This document shows positions 8,629 through 17,502 of a DNA stretch of 64,000 nt, piece after piece. The notes below the pieces were generated by a model. It had not been told where the DNA came from, ran no database searches, and saw only the letters and a program-made list of their open reading frames with translations. The DNA is taken from NCBI GenBank assembly GCA_020403245.1, contig JADBYA010000024.1:62001-126000 (forward strand), in the 5' to 3' direction. Numbering within the stretch: position 1 is the stretch's first letter; each line of letters starts with the position of its first letter. The position numbers and the translations under genes are program-made. The DNA is from Flavobacterium sp. Lineage in GTDB: Bacteria; Bacteroidota; Bacteroidia; Flavobacteriales; Flavobacteriaceae.

Positions 8629-8675
8629 TACGTGTTTTTACTGAAACTGTTAAATTATTCTTTTACATAAATTTA
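8629..8675 (+). promoter_or_regulatory. Promoter D with the shared operator
   Basis: TACGTG-TTTT-TACTGA (8629-8644) is followed by 23 bp and TAAATTTA (8668-8675), a -7 box one base off TAnnTTTG. Spacing from operator to -7 box equals that of the other three promoters. It would drive the plus-strand operon starting at 8701. A lone half-site TACGTA lies at 8508-8513. Confidence 0.65.
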
Positions 8676-8700
8676 ACATCTAACCAAATTCAACTATTTT

Positions 8701-9072
8701 ATGTCTTCAAAAACAACTTTAGATACGTTGTACCTCATTAATTCGTCTACCAGAAAAGTGTATCTTGATATTACGGTGGGCGATGAAGGACAAACTGCTG
8801 TACTTACTGTCAGATTGAATAAAGAGATTGTAGAAGAAAATCATTCAGGCAACCTAACAAAATGCACTATTGGTAAAAACAATGAGCTGAATGATACTAT
8901 TTTAAAAATTGAGGTAACCATTGCTGATACGTCAAGAAAAACAAACCTCACTTTTGTAAATATAAAACTTAGCGGTGGTGTACTAACCCGAAATTACCCA
9001 CTCTATAAAACAGTTAGCAAGGAAGGTGACTCGGCAGATTACTATTGCCATATTAAATTTTTTAAACCTTAA
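8701..9072 (+). CDS. Small beta-rich protein of unknown function
   Basis: The protein has 123 residues with no signal peptide or membrane segment. The sequence alternates hydrophobic and polar residues (VYLDITVGDEGQTAVLTVRL; TILKIEVTIAD), which suggests a small beta-sandwich. The family is not recognised. It is the first gene of the operon behind promoter D and ends 11 bp before the outer-membrane-like protein. As the leading cytoplasmic gene of an envelope operon it could be a chaperone or a structural subunit, but that is speculation. Confidence 0.7.
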   Translation: MSSKTTLDTLYLINSSTRKVYLDITVGDEGQTAVLTVRLNKEIVEENHSGNLTKCTIGKNNELNDTILKIEVTIADTSRKTNLTFVNIKLSGGVLTRNYPLYKTVSKEGDSADYYCHIKFFKP

Positions 9073-9083
9073 ATCGCTTTAGC

Positions 9084-10331
9084 ATGAAAAAGATACTATG
9101 GTTTACTTCATTTCTAATGGTGTTCATATCAACTACTAGAGCACAAGAGGTAGAACTTGATTTATTAAAAGCTCCGGTTTCTCCGGCTTCCAGTCTCTTG
9201 GGATTCGCTCAAAGTGAGATTGATAAACCTACAGATGTATCCGATTTCATGGCTACCATTCAATCGGCTTCTGATAATTTTAGTAAACTACCTTCCAACT
9301 TTGCAATAGATATTGCTCCTTTTTGGCTTACAAAAAGTAACTCACTTAATGATATTTCAACAACCGGATTAGCAAATTCGTATGGTGGAAATGTCATACC
9401 ACAAACGTTAGTGCTATCATTTGCTGTAAAAAATGTTGATTCTACCACCATAAACTACAACGCAAATAGCACATATGCCGGTTTTGGTTTTAAATTTTAT
9501 CTCTACAGAGGAAATTATGACACCAATACGCAGGAAAAACTAAATCAAATTGCGAAGCTCCAACAAAAGAAATTGGAACTGATGAAAAATAATGCCGACC
9601 AAGTGTATGAGAATCTTTCTTCCGAAATTATAGAACTTAAAGAAAAAAGAGAACAATTGTTCCAAGGAATTGATACAGAAGACGATTCACCCGAGAATAT
9701 TCAATTAATTGAACTTCTTACCTTAAGAGCAGAAAAAATTAATGCCGAAATTGAAGAAAAAATTGAAATTCTACTAGAGCAAAATAAATCAACCGAAGAG
9801 GTTTCTAATCTTGATGAAAAAATAAAAGCATTTGCAGCTGATTTTCAATTAACCCGAATTGGTTTTACGTGGGATTTTGCCGGAGGAATCAGCGGAGAAT
9901 TTCAAAATAAAAGTTTTAACCAAGGCAAAATATACAATGCCGGTATTTGGACAACGTTAGGTTATACCACTGAAAAGGCAGGAGCCTTCTTAGGCTTAAT
10001 AAGATACCTTCATAATCCAGAGAGAATATTTGCACTAGATAATACGATTAACGAATTGAATAGTGTCTCCACATTCGATATGGGCTTTCGATATATTGTC
10101 GGTGGCACTCAATCCAAATTCAATGCAAGTATTGAAGCAGTGTACAGAAGCTACCTCTCCGATTTTGAAGCGGATAATTCCTGGAGACTGATGCTCAATT
10201 TAGACTATGCCATTCTCAAAAACCAAAAAATTACTTTCTCATTCGGTAAAAACTACGATGGCTCAACAACAAAAGATGGCAACTTAGTCGCTGCGTTGGG
10301 CACTGTCTTTGGTTTTGGTAATAAAAGATAA
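9084..10331 (+). CDS. Outer-membrane-like protein with a central coiled coil
   Basis: The protein has 415 residues with a signal peptide (MKKILWFTSFLMVFISTTRA, cleavage before QEV). After an N-terminal region with barrel-like strands (LVLSFAVKNVDS, YAGFGFKFYLYRGN), residues about 150-245 form a charged heptad-rich coiled coil. Amphipathic strands then resume to the C-terminus (FTWDFAGGISGEF, GAFLGLIRYL, RLMLNLDYAIL, ITFSFGKNYDG) and end near GTVFGFGNKR. This suggests a beta-barrel interrupted by a long helical hairpin, which would be unusual for a simple porin. It sits 9 bp before the inner-membrane protein gene, suggesting an envelope-spanning complex. The family is not recognised. Confidence 0.75.
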   Translation: MKKILWFTSFLMVFISTTRAQEVELDLLKAPVSPASSLLGFAQSEIDKPTDVSDFMATIQSASDNFSKLPSNFAIDIAPFWLTKSNSLNDISTTGLANSYGGNVIPQTLVLSFAVKNVDSTTINYNANSTYAGFGFKFYLYRGNYDTNTQEKLNQIAKLQQKKLELMKNNADQVYENLSSEIIELKEKREQLFQGIDTEDDSPENIQLIELLTLRAEKINAEIEEKIEILLEQNKSTEEVSNLDEKIKAFAADFQLTRIGFTWDFAGGISGEFQNKSFNQGKIYNAGIWTTLGYTTEKAGAFLGLIRYLHNPERIFALDNTINELNSVSTFDMGFRYIVGGTQSKFNASIEAVYRSYLSDFEADNSWRLMLNLDYAILKNQKITFSFGKNYDGSTTKDGNLVAALGTVFGFGNKR

Positions 10332-10340
10332 AATAGTAAT

Positions 10341-11156
10341 ATGATTAACCTAAAAGAAAAAATAGATTTAATTGCATCCTACACCATCTTACTAATGATA
10401 GTAGGGATTCTTTTCTATTTATACCCAAAAAACCCTAATTCTTGGATCGTAATTGTACTTATTGCATTTGCTGCCACTATTGTTTTTTACAGAATTCTTG
10501 GCGGTATTTCCGAAGGGAGCTCATTAACCCTAAACGGAATGAAAATTGGCGGAAGTGTAGCTATATTTAGCATCGTGCTTTATCTTTTGAGTAACCTGAT
10601 TCAAGACCATGGAAAACTATCAAGTGTAAAGGCTTTTCCATCGGAAGACAATTGGATTGCTATTGACCGTAAAAATGGTAGTCCAATAAATTTTATCGAT
10701 TTAAAACAAGACACCACCATTTGCGGAAAAATTAATCCAAATAATAATGAATTAAACCTGAGACTAAACATTGATGCAGAAAATAATGTAGTAACCGATG
10801 GTAATCTAAAATTGGGGGTTTTAAAAATTCCTAAAAACACTTCGCAAGAGAAAGTTTGCCACTTTTCAACAACCGAATACATTGAACCGGCACCGGTTCC
10901 CCATTTTGAAGTAGAAAACAAGATTTATGAGTTATCGCTAAAATTTGGTTTTTGCATTCAAAAGCCGGGTACACTTTTCTTTAAAATAAAAAACCTCAAC
11001 GATGTAGAAGCCAAATATGAAGGAACAGATGGACAAATCATTCAACCACGTGGTATCAAGACTTTTTATTTGAACAAGAAAAAGTACTTCATAACGTGTA
11101 CAGAATATGATAGTTATAATGGAAATTCAAAGTTCTTACTTGGACTCCTGAATTAA
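10341..11156 (+). CDS. Inner-membrane protein with a large extracytoplasmic domain
   Basis: The protein has 271 residues. Two or three transmembrane helices lie in the first 90 residues (YTILLMIVGILFYLY; IVIVLIAFAATIVFYRIL; GGSVAIFSIVLYLLSNLI), followed by about 180 soluble residues that are beta-rich and contain several Cys (TTICGKINP, EKVCHFS, FGFCIQKPG, FITCTEYD). The cysteines suggest disulfides, so I place the domain in the periplasm. It is probably co-expressed with the outer-membrane-like protein (9 bp) and the hydrolase (35 bp). No known family was identified. Confidence 0.72.
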   Translation: MINLKEKIDLIASYTILLMIVGILFYLYPKNPNSWIVIVLIAFAATIVFYRILGGISEGSSLTLNGMKIGGSVAIFSIVLYLLSNLIQDHGKLSSVKAFPSEDNWIAIDRKNGSPINFIDLKQDTTICGKINPNNNELNLRLNIDAENNVVTDGNLKLGVLKIPKNTSQEKVCHFSTTEYIEPAPVPHFEVENKIYELSLKFGFCIQKPGTLFFKIKNLNDVEAKYEGTDGQIIQPRGIKTFYLNKKKYFITCTEYDSYNGNSKFLLGLLN

Positions 11157-11191
11157 ATCTAAAAAAAATTAATCAATTAAAAAATAAGAGT

Positions 11192-12292
11192 ATGGGCATT
11201 TTTATCATTAGTAACAGACACATCACAACCGTAAAAGGAAAAGAACAATTCAGTAATGACAGCAAACAAAATGCATTGCCAACCTTTAGAGTAGCAGAAT
11301 GCAAGGTATCAGCCGATAACAAAAAAATAACGTATGATATTATTAAAGACATTGAAGACCCTGACTACAATAAAATTTATGCCGCTTTGAACGACAAGAC
11401 CAAAATAAAAGAACTGGGTGGCACAGAATATATGTTTTATGATTTGTATAAAACAATGAGCAATGACACGAAACCCAATTCAGATGTGCTTTTTTTTATC
11501 CATGGATTTGCCACCAGTCATGAAGATGAACTGCAACATATTCTCAAACTGAAAGAACTATACATCGATAGTGATTCGCCAATTGAAAACCTTATTTATT
11601 TGAGTTGGCCAACATCCAATTCGTATGCATTAACTTATTGGAGTGACAAAGAAGATTCAATAGTGACAGGCCAAACATTAGCTAGAATTTATGTAAAAAT
11701 GAACAAGTTTTTTTACACGATGTTCAAAAAATATGAACAGGATAATTGTAAACAAAAAATCCACATCATGGCTCACTCCATGGGAAATCAAGTACTCAAA
11801 CAAATGATGGGCAATCTGAACGAAAAATACATAGTACCGTTCATAGGCGAAATAATTTTAGCCCATGCCGATGTCTCTTCTAATTCTTTTGAGAACGAAC
11901 AACCATTAACTAAACTTCATAAACTAGGACAAAGAACACACATCTACATTCATAAAAGTGATGATGCCCTAACCATTTCTACCACCACCAAAAACTTTTC
12001 TAAACGATTGGGCAAAGCCGGTCCGTCAAATGTTAAAGAACTTAGCCAATCTACTTTCATCGTAGATGTAACCGGAGTAAAATATGATAAACGGAAAAGA
12101 ACTGGTTTCTTATCCGGACTTAAAGATAATCTCATTGACCATTGGGGATACATGACCAGCACGCAACAAGTAAATGATATCATTGCAATTCTCAAAGGTG
12201 AAGACGAAAGAAGAGTAAAAAACAGAATGCGACACGATATCTATACCAATTATTTTTATTTGAGTTCAACAGATATTGTGGAGAGAATATAA
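11192..12292 (+). CDS. Alpha/beta hydrolase (DUF900-like)
   Basis: The protein has 366 residues. The central region shows an alpha/beta-hydrolase core: the oxyanion motif DVLFFIHGFATS, a nucleophile elbow AHSMGNQVL (Ser within G/AxSxG), LAHADVSS for the acid turn, and a His-containing THIYIHKSDDAL later on. LSWPTSNS between the first two is typical of DUF900 hydrolases. The substrate is unknown; lipid or ester hydrolysis is the family expectation. There is no signal peptide, so it acts in the cytoplasm unless exported by another route. It closes the promoter D operon, unless the CBS-HEPN gene 16 bp downstream is also part of it. A regulated hydrolase beside envelope proteins could be an effector. 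Confidence 0.82.
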   Translation: MGIFIISNRHITTVKGKEQFSNDSKQNALPTFRVAECKVSADNKKITYDIIKDIEDPDYNKIYAALNDKTKIKELGGTEYMFYDLYKTMSNDTKPNSDVLFFIHGFATSHEDELQHILKLKELYIDSDSPIENLIYLSWPTSNSYALTYWSDKEDSIVTGQTLARIYVKMNKFFYTMFKKYEQDNCKQKIHIMAHSMGNQVLKQMMGNLNEKYIVPFIGEIILAHADVSSNSFENEQPLTKLHKLGQRTHIYIHKSDDALTISTTTKNFSKRLGKAGPSNVKELSQSTFIVDVTGVKYDKRKRTGFLSGLKDNLIDHWGYMTSTQQVNDIIAILKGEDERRVKNRMRHDIYTNYFYLSSTDIVERI

Positions 12293-12308
12293 AACAAAAA
12301 AAAACATT

Positions 12309-13280
12309 ATGCCTAAAGATGAATTTTTAGAATTAGTAAAAGAAATTAAAGAAAATGATAAAGAATTTGAAATAACTCCAAGAGAGTTACTTTATTATTT
12401 TCATTGTGAAAAAAGAACATCTGGAAATGTTTGGTACATAAATAGATTTCTAGATGAAAATCAATTAGAAACAGAGCCAAACTATGTAAATGGGTGGATA
12501 GATGGTACAATTATTTTAAAACATAAAAAGAAAGCAACAACTAAAAATGGTATAGACCCAATTCAAAGAATAAAGTTATTGCCATCTTCAAACAACGAAC
12601 CAATTTCAATACATAAAGAAGCCAAATTGAAAGATGCCATAACTTTAATGATGTTAAATAACTATTCTCAGTTGCCTGTAATGAATGGTATTAGAAATGT
12701 CATTGGTTATGTAAGTTGGGATACAATTGGTTGTGCCCTTTCAAATGGAATAAATTCTGAAGATCTTAAAGAATATATAAAAACTGATATTACAATACTA
12801 AATTATGATACTCCAATTCTTGAGGCAATTTCAATCGTAATTGAAAAAGAATTTGTTTTAGTATCAAAAAATGATAAATCAATTTCAGGTATTGTAACAA
12901 TTGCAGACATTAGTAATCAGTTTTTATTAGTTACAGAACCCTTTTTACTGCTTGAACAAATTGAGAATCATATCAGACAGTTACTGGACAAAAAATTTTT
13001 AATTGAAGAATTGAAATCTTTTTGTCAGAACAACGAAAAAGATATAGAATTCATAGATGATTTGTCATTTGGTGATTACATATTCATATTGAGTAACCCT
13101 CAAAATTGGGATAAAATAAATTTAAAAATTGAAAGATCTTATTTTATCAAACATCTTGACAAAATTAGAGTAATTAGAAATGATATAATGCACTTCGATC
13201 CAGAAGGAATTACAAAAGAACAAAGAAAGGACCTTATAAAAATGGCGAATTTTTTAATTGAATTAAGAAAATACAATTAG
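12309..13280 (+). CDS. CBS-domain protein with a C-terminal HEPN-like RNase motif
   Basis: I use the ATG at 12309 (323 residues) rather than an in-frame ATG that overlaps the previous gene. The N-terminus is a small helical domain. Residues about 95-210 form a CBS pair (LKDAITLMMLNNYSQLPVMN; NVIGYVSWDTIG; PILEAISIVI; GIVTIADIS), which usually binds adenosine nucleotides. The C-terminal 110 residues are helical and contain IRVIRNDIMHFD, an R-x4-H motif (Arg290, His295) as in HEPN nucleases. A nucleotide-gated RNase fits this layout and would suit a defence or stress role. That function is inference. It is close to the regulon's hydrolase (16 bp) but more AT-rich in codon use. Confidence 0.8.
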   Translation: MPKDEFLELVKEIKENDKEFEITPRELLYYFHCEKRTSGNVWYINRFLDENQLETEPNYVNGWIDGTIILKHKKKATTKNGIDPIQRIKLLPSSNNEPISIHKEAKLKDAITLMMLNNYSQLPVMNGIRNVIGYVSWDTIGCALSNGINSEDLKEYIKTDITILNYDTPILEAISIVIEKEFVLVSKNDKSISGIVTIADISNQFLLVTEPFLLLEQIENHIRQLLDKKFLIEELKSFCQNNEKDIEFIDDLSFGDYIFILSNPQNWDKINLKIERSYFIKHLDKIRVIRNDIMHFDPEGITKEQRKDLIKMANFLIELRKYN

Positions 13281-13468
13281 ATTCATCAATTGAGTACTTA
13301 AAACCAAAAATAATTTGAATAATAAATCAAATATTTTAATTTAATTAAAAATCTATGTATAAAATTAGAATGACTAATTTTCACAAATGGAATTCTCTTA
13401 CTTGGACTAAAAATACAGTTAACTTAAATTCAAGAAAGATAATATAATATTAAATCCAGATCAAAAAA

Positions 13469-13738
13469 ATGCAAAACCAAAACCAAACATTTAATCTAAA
13501 GGAATCTATTGAATTTCTTTTGAATAATTTCAAAGTAGAGCGATATGTTTACCTATCTGTAACATTGTTATCAATCATATTGCTTTTAATTATTGCTGTC
13601 ATTTTATTTTTAAGTAAGGACTACAAAAGCATTTTTATAATGTTAGGTCCAACAGGTCTTATTACGTTAGTATTTTCAAGAGTATTAAAAATGTGGAGTG
13701 ATTGCATTGAATTAATAAAGATATACATAACTAAATAA
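13469..13738 (+). CDS. Small two-helix membrane protein
   Basis: The protein has 89 residues with two strong transmembrane segments (VYLSVTLLSIILLLIIAVILFL and IFIMLGPTGLITLVFSRVL) and short polar ends. No family is recognised. It ends 6 bp before the next gene, which also has a membrane segment, so the two are likely co-translated. Lying between the CBS-HEPN gene and the helicase, it may be the membrane component of a small defence module, but nothing in the sequence proves it. Confidence 0.6.
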   Translation: MQNQNQTFNLKESIEFLLNNFKVERYVYLSVTLLSIILLLIIAVILFLSKDYKSIFIMLGPTGLITLVFSRVLKMWSDCIELIKIYITK

Positions 13739-13744
13739 GTACAA

Positions 13745-14359
13745 ATGAATTCAGAAGAACAAAAATTTGATAAAAATGAACTTAAAAAGCTGGCTGAAAT
13801 CGCTAATAAGAGAAGAAAAGATGCTCGAATAATTTCATTGCTAGGTATAATTGCAACTTTAGTGGGACTTGTGTACTCAATAGTATATACGGTTAACTTG
13901 TCCAAAAAGCAAGTAGAAGTTTTAGAGACGATTCAACATAAAGAGATCTTGGTAGACTCTTTAGAAAATATTTCAAATCAATTAAATGAAAAATTTACAA
14001 AGAGTGATAGTGTTAAACATTTTATAAACGAGTTTCTTTCAACTGTAAAAGATGAAAACAATTTAGATAAATATTACTCACCAAAAGTAGAAAGATATTA
14101 CTTACGAAAAAATGTAAGACTTGATCAAATTAAACAAGAAAAAAAATGGCATTTACAAGATAATCCTAGATCTAAACTTATGTTTGATTTAAGTGATATA
14201 ACAATAACAGAAAAAGAAAATAATTATTTTGAAGCATTTGTAAATACATTGTATTTCGTAGACAGCCTTAAACAACCAAGAGAAATAATTTATCAATTAA
14301 AAGTAAATAATGACATGAAAGTATTTTACATCAGAAACTTAGAACCTGAAAATAAGTAA
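13745..14359 (+). CDS. Single-pass membrane protein of unknown function
   Basis: The protein has 204 residues. A basic N-terminal segment (KLAEIANKRRKDAR) precedes one transmembrane helix (IISLLGIIATLVGLVYSIVYTV). A coiled-coil stalk follows (about residues 55-95), then a globular tail that is alpha-beta and contains YYSPKVERYYLRKNVRL and a beta-rich end. The tail resembles small NTF2-like domains in pattern, but I cannot confirm this. It is coupled with the 89-residue membrane protein. No catalytic motif is visible. Confidence 0.62.
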   Translation: MNSEEQKFDKNELKKLAEIANKRRKDARIISLLGIIATLVGLVYSIVYTVNLSKKQVEVLETIQHKEILVDSLENISNQLNEKFTKSDSVKHFINEFLSTVKDENNLDKYYSPKVERYYLRKNVRLDQIKQEKKWHLQDNPRSKLMFDLSDITITEKENNYFEAFVNTLYFVDSLKQPREIIYQLKVNNDMKVFYIRNLEPENK

Positions 14360-14586
14360 TAAACAAAAATTACTTTTTTTTATTAACTAGATTTTGAAAA
14401 AATCTTTTAAAAAAATTATCTTATAGTAAACAAAAAAATTGCAATATGAATATATATAACATACTTTTTAAAAAATCAGATTGTACAAACAAATTAGTTG
14501 GCGTAAACCCTATTAACAAGCAGCGTAAAAAGAACTATGACAAGCCAAAGAGACAATGACATAATCTGAAACAGAGCAAGTTTATA

Positions 14587-17502
14587 ATGACATATTTTTC
14601 TTCAAATTATAATAGGATTAACTATCCAATTGCGACTGAAACAGTGAAGGGGTTGCGAAATGCCCAAATAGGAGCTATTCATGCAATTGGCTCACACTTT
14701 ACTTTGTTCAAAGATGAAGCAGCGATAGTAATAATGCCAACAGGTTCAGGCAAAACGGCTGTATTAAACTTAGCTGCATATTTATTAAGAGTAAAAAGAG
14801 TCCTTGTAATTAGTTCAAGCGTAATGGTAAGAGGACAAATTGTTGAGGAGTTTTCTCAATTGAGAACATTGAAAACATCAAATGTTTTTCATGCCGATTT
14901 ACCACTTCCGAAAGTCAAGGAAATAAAATCACCTATAAAATCCTTGTATGAATGGGAAGCATTAAAAGAATTTGACGTTGTAGTTGGTATTCCGAATAGT
15001 ATCAATGTAGGGATAAATGATGCGTTCTCTCCAGAGGTTGATTTATTTGACCTTATATTAGTAGACGAAGCCCATCATGTTCCTGCCTTCACTTGGACTA
15101 ATGTTGTAAAAAGATTTACCAACGCAAACAAGATTTTCTTTACTGCAACACCATTTAGAAGGGATAAAAAAGAAATTGAAGGCAGGGTTACCTTTAATTA
15201 TCCTTTGACAAAAGCGTTTGAGGATAAAATCTTTGGTAAGATTGGATATTACCCTGTAATTACTGATAGTCATGATACTGACTTAGCAATTGCGTTACAA
15301 GCCGAAAAGACTTTTATTCAGGATAAAGAAGCTGGGTTAAAGCACTATATGATGGTGCGGACAGAAACAAAGGAGGAAGCCGAAAACCTCAGCAAACTCT
15401 ATTCAGAGAGAACAAGTTTGAAATTGAAAAAGGTTGACAGCACACTTTCCTATACAACAATTAAGAAAACAATTGGGAAACTAAAAGCAGGTGAATTAGA
15501 TGGAATCATTTGCGTTGATATGCTTGGAGAGGGGTTTGATTTTCCAAACCTAAAAATTGCAGCTATTCACAGCCCTAAAAAATCACTTGCGAACACACTA
15601 CAATTTATTGGCAGATTTGCAAGAACAAATGCTGAGAACATTGGTGAGGCAAAATTCTTAGCTATACCGAACGACATAATAATTGGTAAGAAAAGGTTGT
15701 ATGAAGAAGGTGCAATTTGGGATGAGATTATTAAAAATCTCAGTGAAGAAAAAATTGAAGAGGAAGATGAGATAAAAAATGTAGTTGATTCATTTGAAAA
15801 GAAAGTGGCCACAACATTTAAAGACAATATCTCATTTTACAATCTGAATCCTTACCGACATGTAAAGATTTATAAGGCAGACGGAGTAAATTTAGATGCA
15901 AAAGTGGAGCTTAGAGGCTTACACATAATTTATAATGCAGTAAGTAGAGAACACAATGCGGTAGTTTTTATTTTTCGGGAAACAGAGAAACCAAAGTGGA
16001 TTGCATCAGATGATCTAGTGAACATCAATCATTTTTTTCTTTTGGTTTTCTACGATGAAAACACAAAACTCATTTTCATTCATTCTTCAATCAAAACAAT
16101 TCAGTTTTACGATTTAATGATAGACCTGTTTGTAGTTGGAACTCCAAAGAGAATTTCAAAATTTGAATTGAACAAAGTTTTAGCAGATGTTTCAAATCCG
16201 GAGTTCTTCAATATTGGAATGCAAAATAGGTCGGCAAACAGCGGTGAATCATACAGAACAAGTGCTGGTCCTAATGCTGAAAAGGTAATCACCAAAAGTC
16301 ACGGGAAGAACTATGCAAATGGACATGTATTCTTAAAGGGTGTTGACCAAGGCGACAACATTACAATTGGTTACAGCACAGGTTCAAAAGTTTGGAGTAA
16401 TGCTTACGATAAAATTCCAAACTATATTAAATGGTGTCAACACATTGGGTCTAAAATTGTCAGCAACAAAGTTGTTAAGACAAATACCGGATTTGACAAT
16501 CTTGCAATCGGTCAAGTAGTAGATGTGCTTCCTTATGCTGCATTACTCGCAGTATGGCACAAAGATGTTTTTCATCAGACACCATTTTTAGTTTCTCTCA
16601 ATGGCGATGAAATAATTTCAAGAACTGAACTTTTGGACTATGACATTTTAATTGACACAGCTAACAGTTCACTGAGTCAAGTTTGGATTAATTTGGTTTT
16701 AGACGATGAAATAATTTCTCTTATATACGACTTCCAAAATCATTTTCAGTATAGAATTACTCCTAAATATAATTACCAAGTAGAAGAAAGCAGCCATACA
16801 AATGATTTAATTGCTTACTTAAACGAAAACCCCTTCTCAATATTTTTGGACAACTTTGCAATGATTAGCAACCATGAATATTTTGAACCCCCAAAAGAAA
16901 GTGAATTTCGTTTTGATACGACAAGAATAATTGCCTTTGACTGGACTGCCGAAAATACAGATATTGAAAGAGAGTTTTACTCTAATCCTGTTACTGACAA
17001 AGCAGCTAACGGAAATAGAAATTCTATCCATGAAACATTGCAAACAAAATTAATAGCTGACAATTATCCCGTTTTAATTTACGACCATGGGACAGGGGAA
17101 ATTGCTGACTTCATTTCTATTATTGAATTTACAGACCGTATTGTAATAACTCTTTACCATGTCAAAGGTTCTGGAGGAGAAAATGCAGGTGATAGAGTTG
17201 GCGATGTTTATGAGGTATGTATGCAGGTTGTAAAATCTCAATCATGGACACCAAACAAAAATGCGTTTGCAAAAAAAGTTCTTGACAGAACAGGAGATAA
17301 ACCGAATAAATATCTTGTTGGTAACAAACATCTATTCTTACAACTTATGAATAAGCAAAAGTTGCTTTCCTTTTCATTTGTGGTTGTTCAACCTGGAATT
17401 TCAGCCGATTCAATTTCAGATAGAATTAGTTATATATTGGCAGCAACAGATGATTCATTGGTAACAAATGGCTACGAGCAACTAAAAGTAATTGGGTCTT
17501 AA
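14587..17502 (+). CDS. SF2 DEAH-box helicase with a possible C-terminal nuclease
   Basis: The protein has 971 residues. The N-terminal half is a superfamily-2 helicase: motif I MPTGSGKTA (51-57), DEAH box VDEAHH (160-163), motif III FFTATPF (about 186), and motif VI in QFIGRFARTN (about 340). This matches the restriction-type (HsdR/UvrB-like) SF2 group. The C-terminal region has GEIADFISI (Asp841) and, 19 residues on, LYHVKGSGG (Lys860). That resembles the Asp and (x)K elements of a degenerate PD-(D/E)XK nuclease. A helicase-nuclease fused in one polypeptide, in a defence island without a methylase partner, fits a single-gene anti-phage system. The nuclease assignment is inference. Confidence 0.85.
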   Translation: MTYFSSNYNRINYPIATETVKGLRNAQIGAIHAIGSHFTLFKDEAAIVIMPTGSGKTAVLNLAAYLLRVKRVLVISSSVMVRGQIVEEFSQLRTLKTSNVFHADLPLPKVKEIKSPIKSLYEWEALKEFDVVVGIPNSINVGINDAFSPEVDLFDLILVDEAHHVPAFTWTNVVKRFTNANKIFFTATPFRRDKKEIEGRVTFNYPLTKAFEDKIFGKIGYYPVITDSHDTDLAIALQAEKTFIQDKEAGLKHYMMVRTETKEEAENLSKLYSERTSLKLKKVDSTLSYTTIKKTIGKLKAGELDGIICVDMLGEGFDFPNLKIAAIHSPKKSLANTLQFIGRFARTNAENIGEAKFLAIPNDIIIGKKRLYEEGAIWDEIIKNLSEEKIEEEDEIKNVVDSFEKKVATTFKDNISFYNLNPYRHVKIYKADGVNLDAKVELRGLHIIYNAVSREHNAVVFIFRETEKPKWIASDDLVNINHFFLLVFYDENTKLIFIHSSIKTIQFYDLMIDLFVVGTPKRISKFELNKVLADVSNPEFFNIGMQNRSANSGESYRTSAGPNAEKVITKSHGKNYANGHVFLKGVDQGDNITIGYSTGSKVWSNAYDKIPNYIKWCQHIGSKIVSNKVVKTNTGFDNLAIGQVVDVLPYAALLAVWHKDVFHQTPFLVSLNGDEIISRTELLDYDILIDTANSSLSQVWINLVLDDEIISLIYDFQNHFQYRITPKYNYQVEESSHTNDLIAYLNENPFSIFLDNFAMISNHEYFEPPKESEFRFDTTRIIAFDWTAENTDIEREFYSNPVTDKAANGNRNSIHETLQTKLIADNYPVLIYDHGTGEIADFISIIEFTDRIVITLYHVKGSGGENAGDRVGDVYEVCMQVVKSQSWTPNKNAFAKKVLDRTGDKPNKYLVGNKHLFLQLMNKQKLLSFSFVVVQPGISADSISDRISYILAATDDSLVTNGYEQLKVIGS

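Noticed and set aside
14445..14558. 37-residue frame MNIYNILFKKSDCTNKLVGV before the helicase
   Set aside because: Composition and position do not distinguish it from chance; no conserved pattern.
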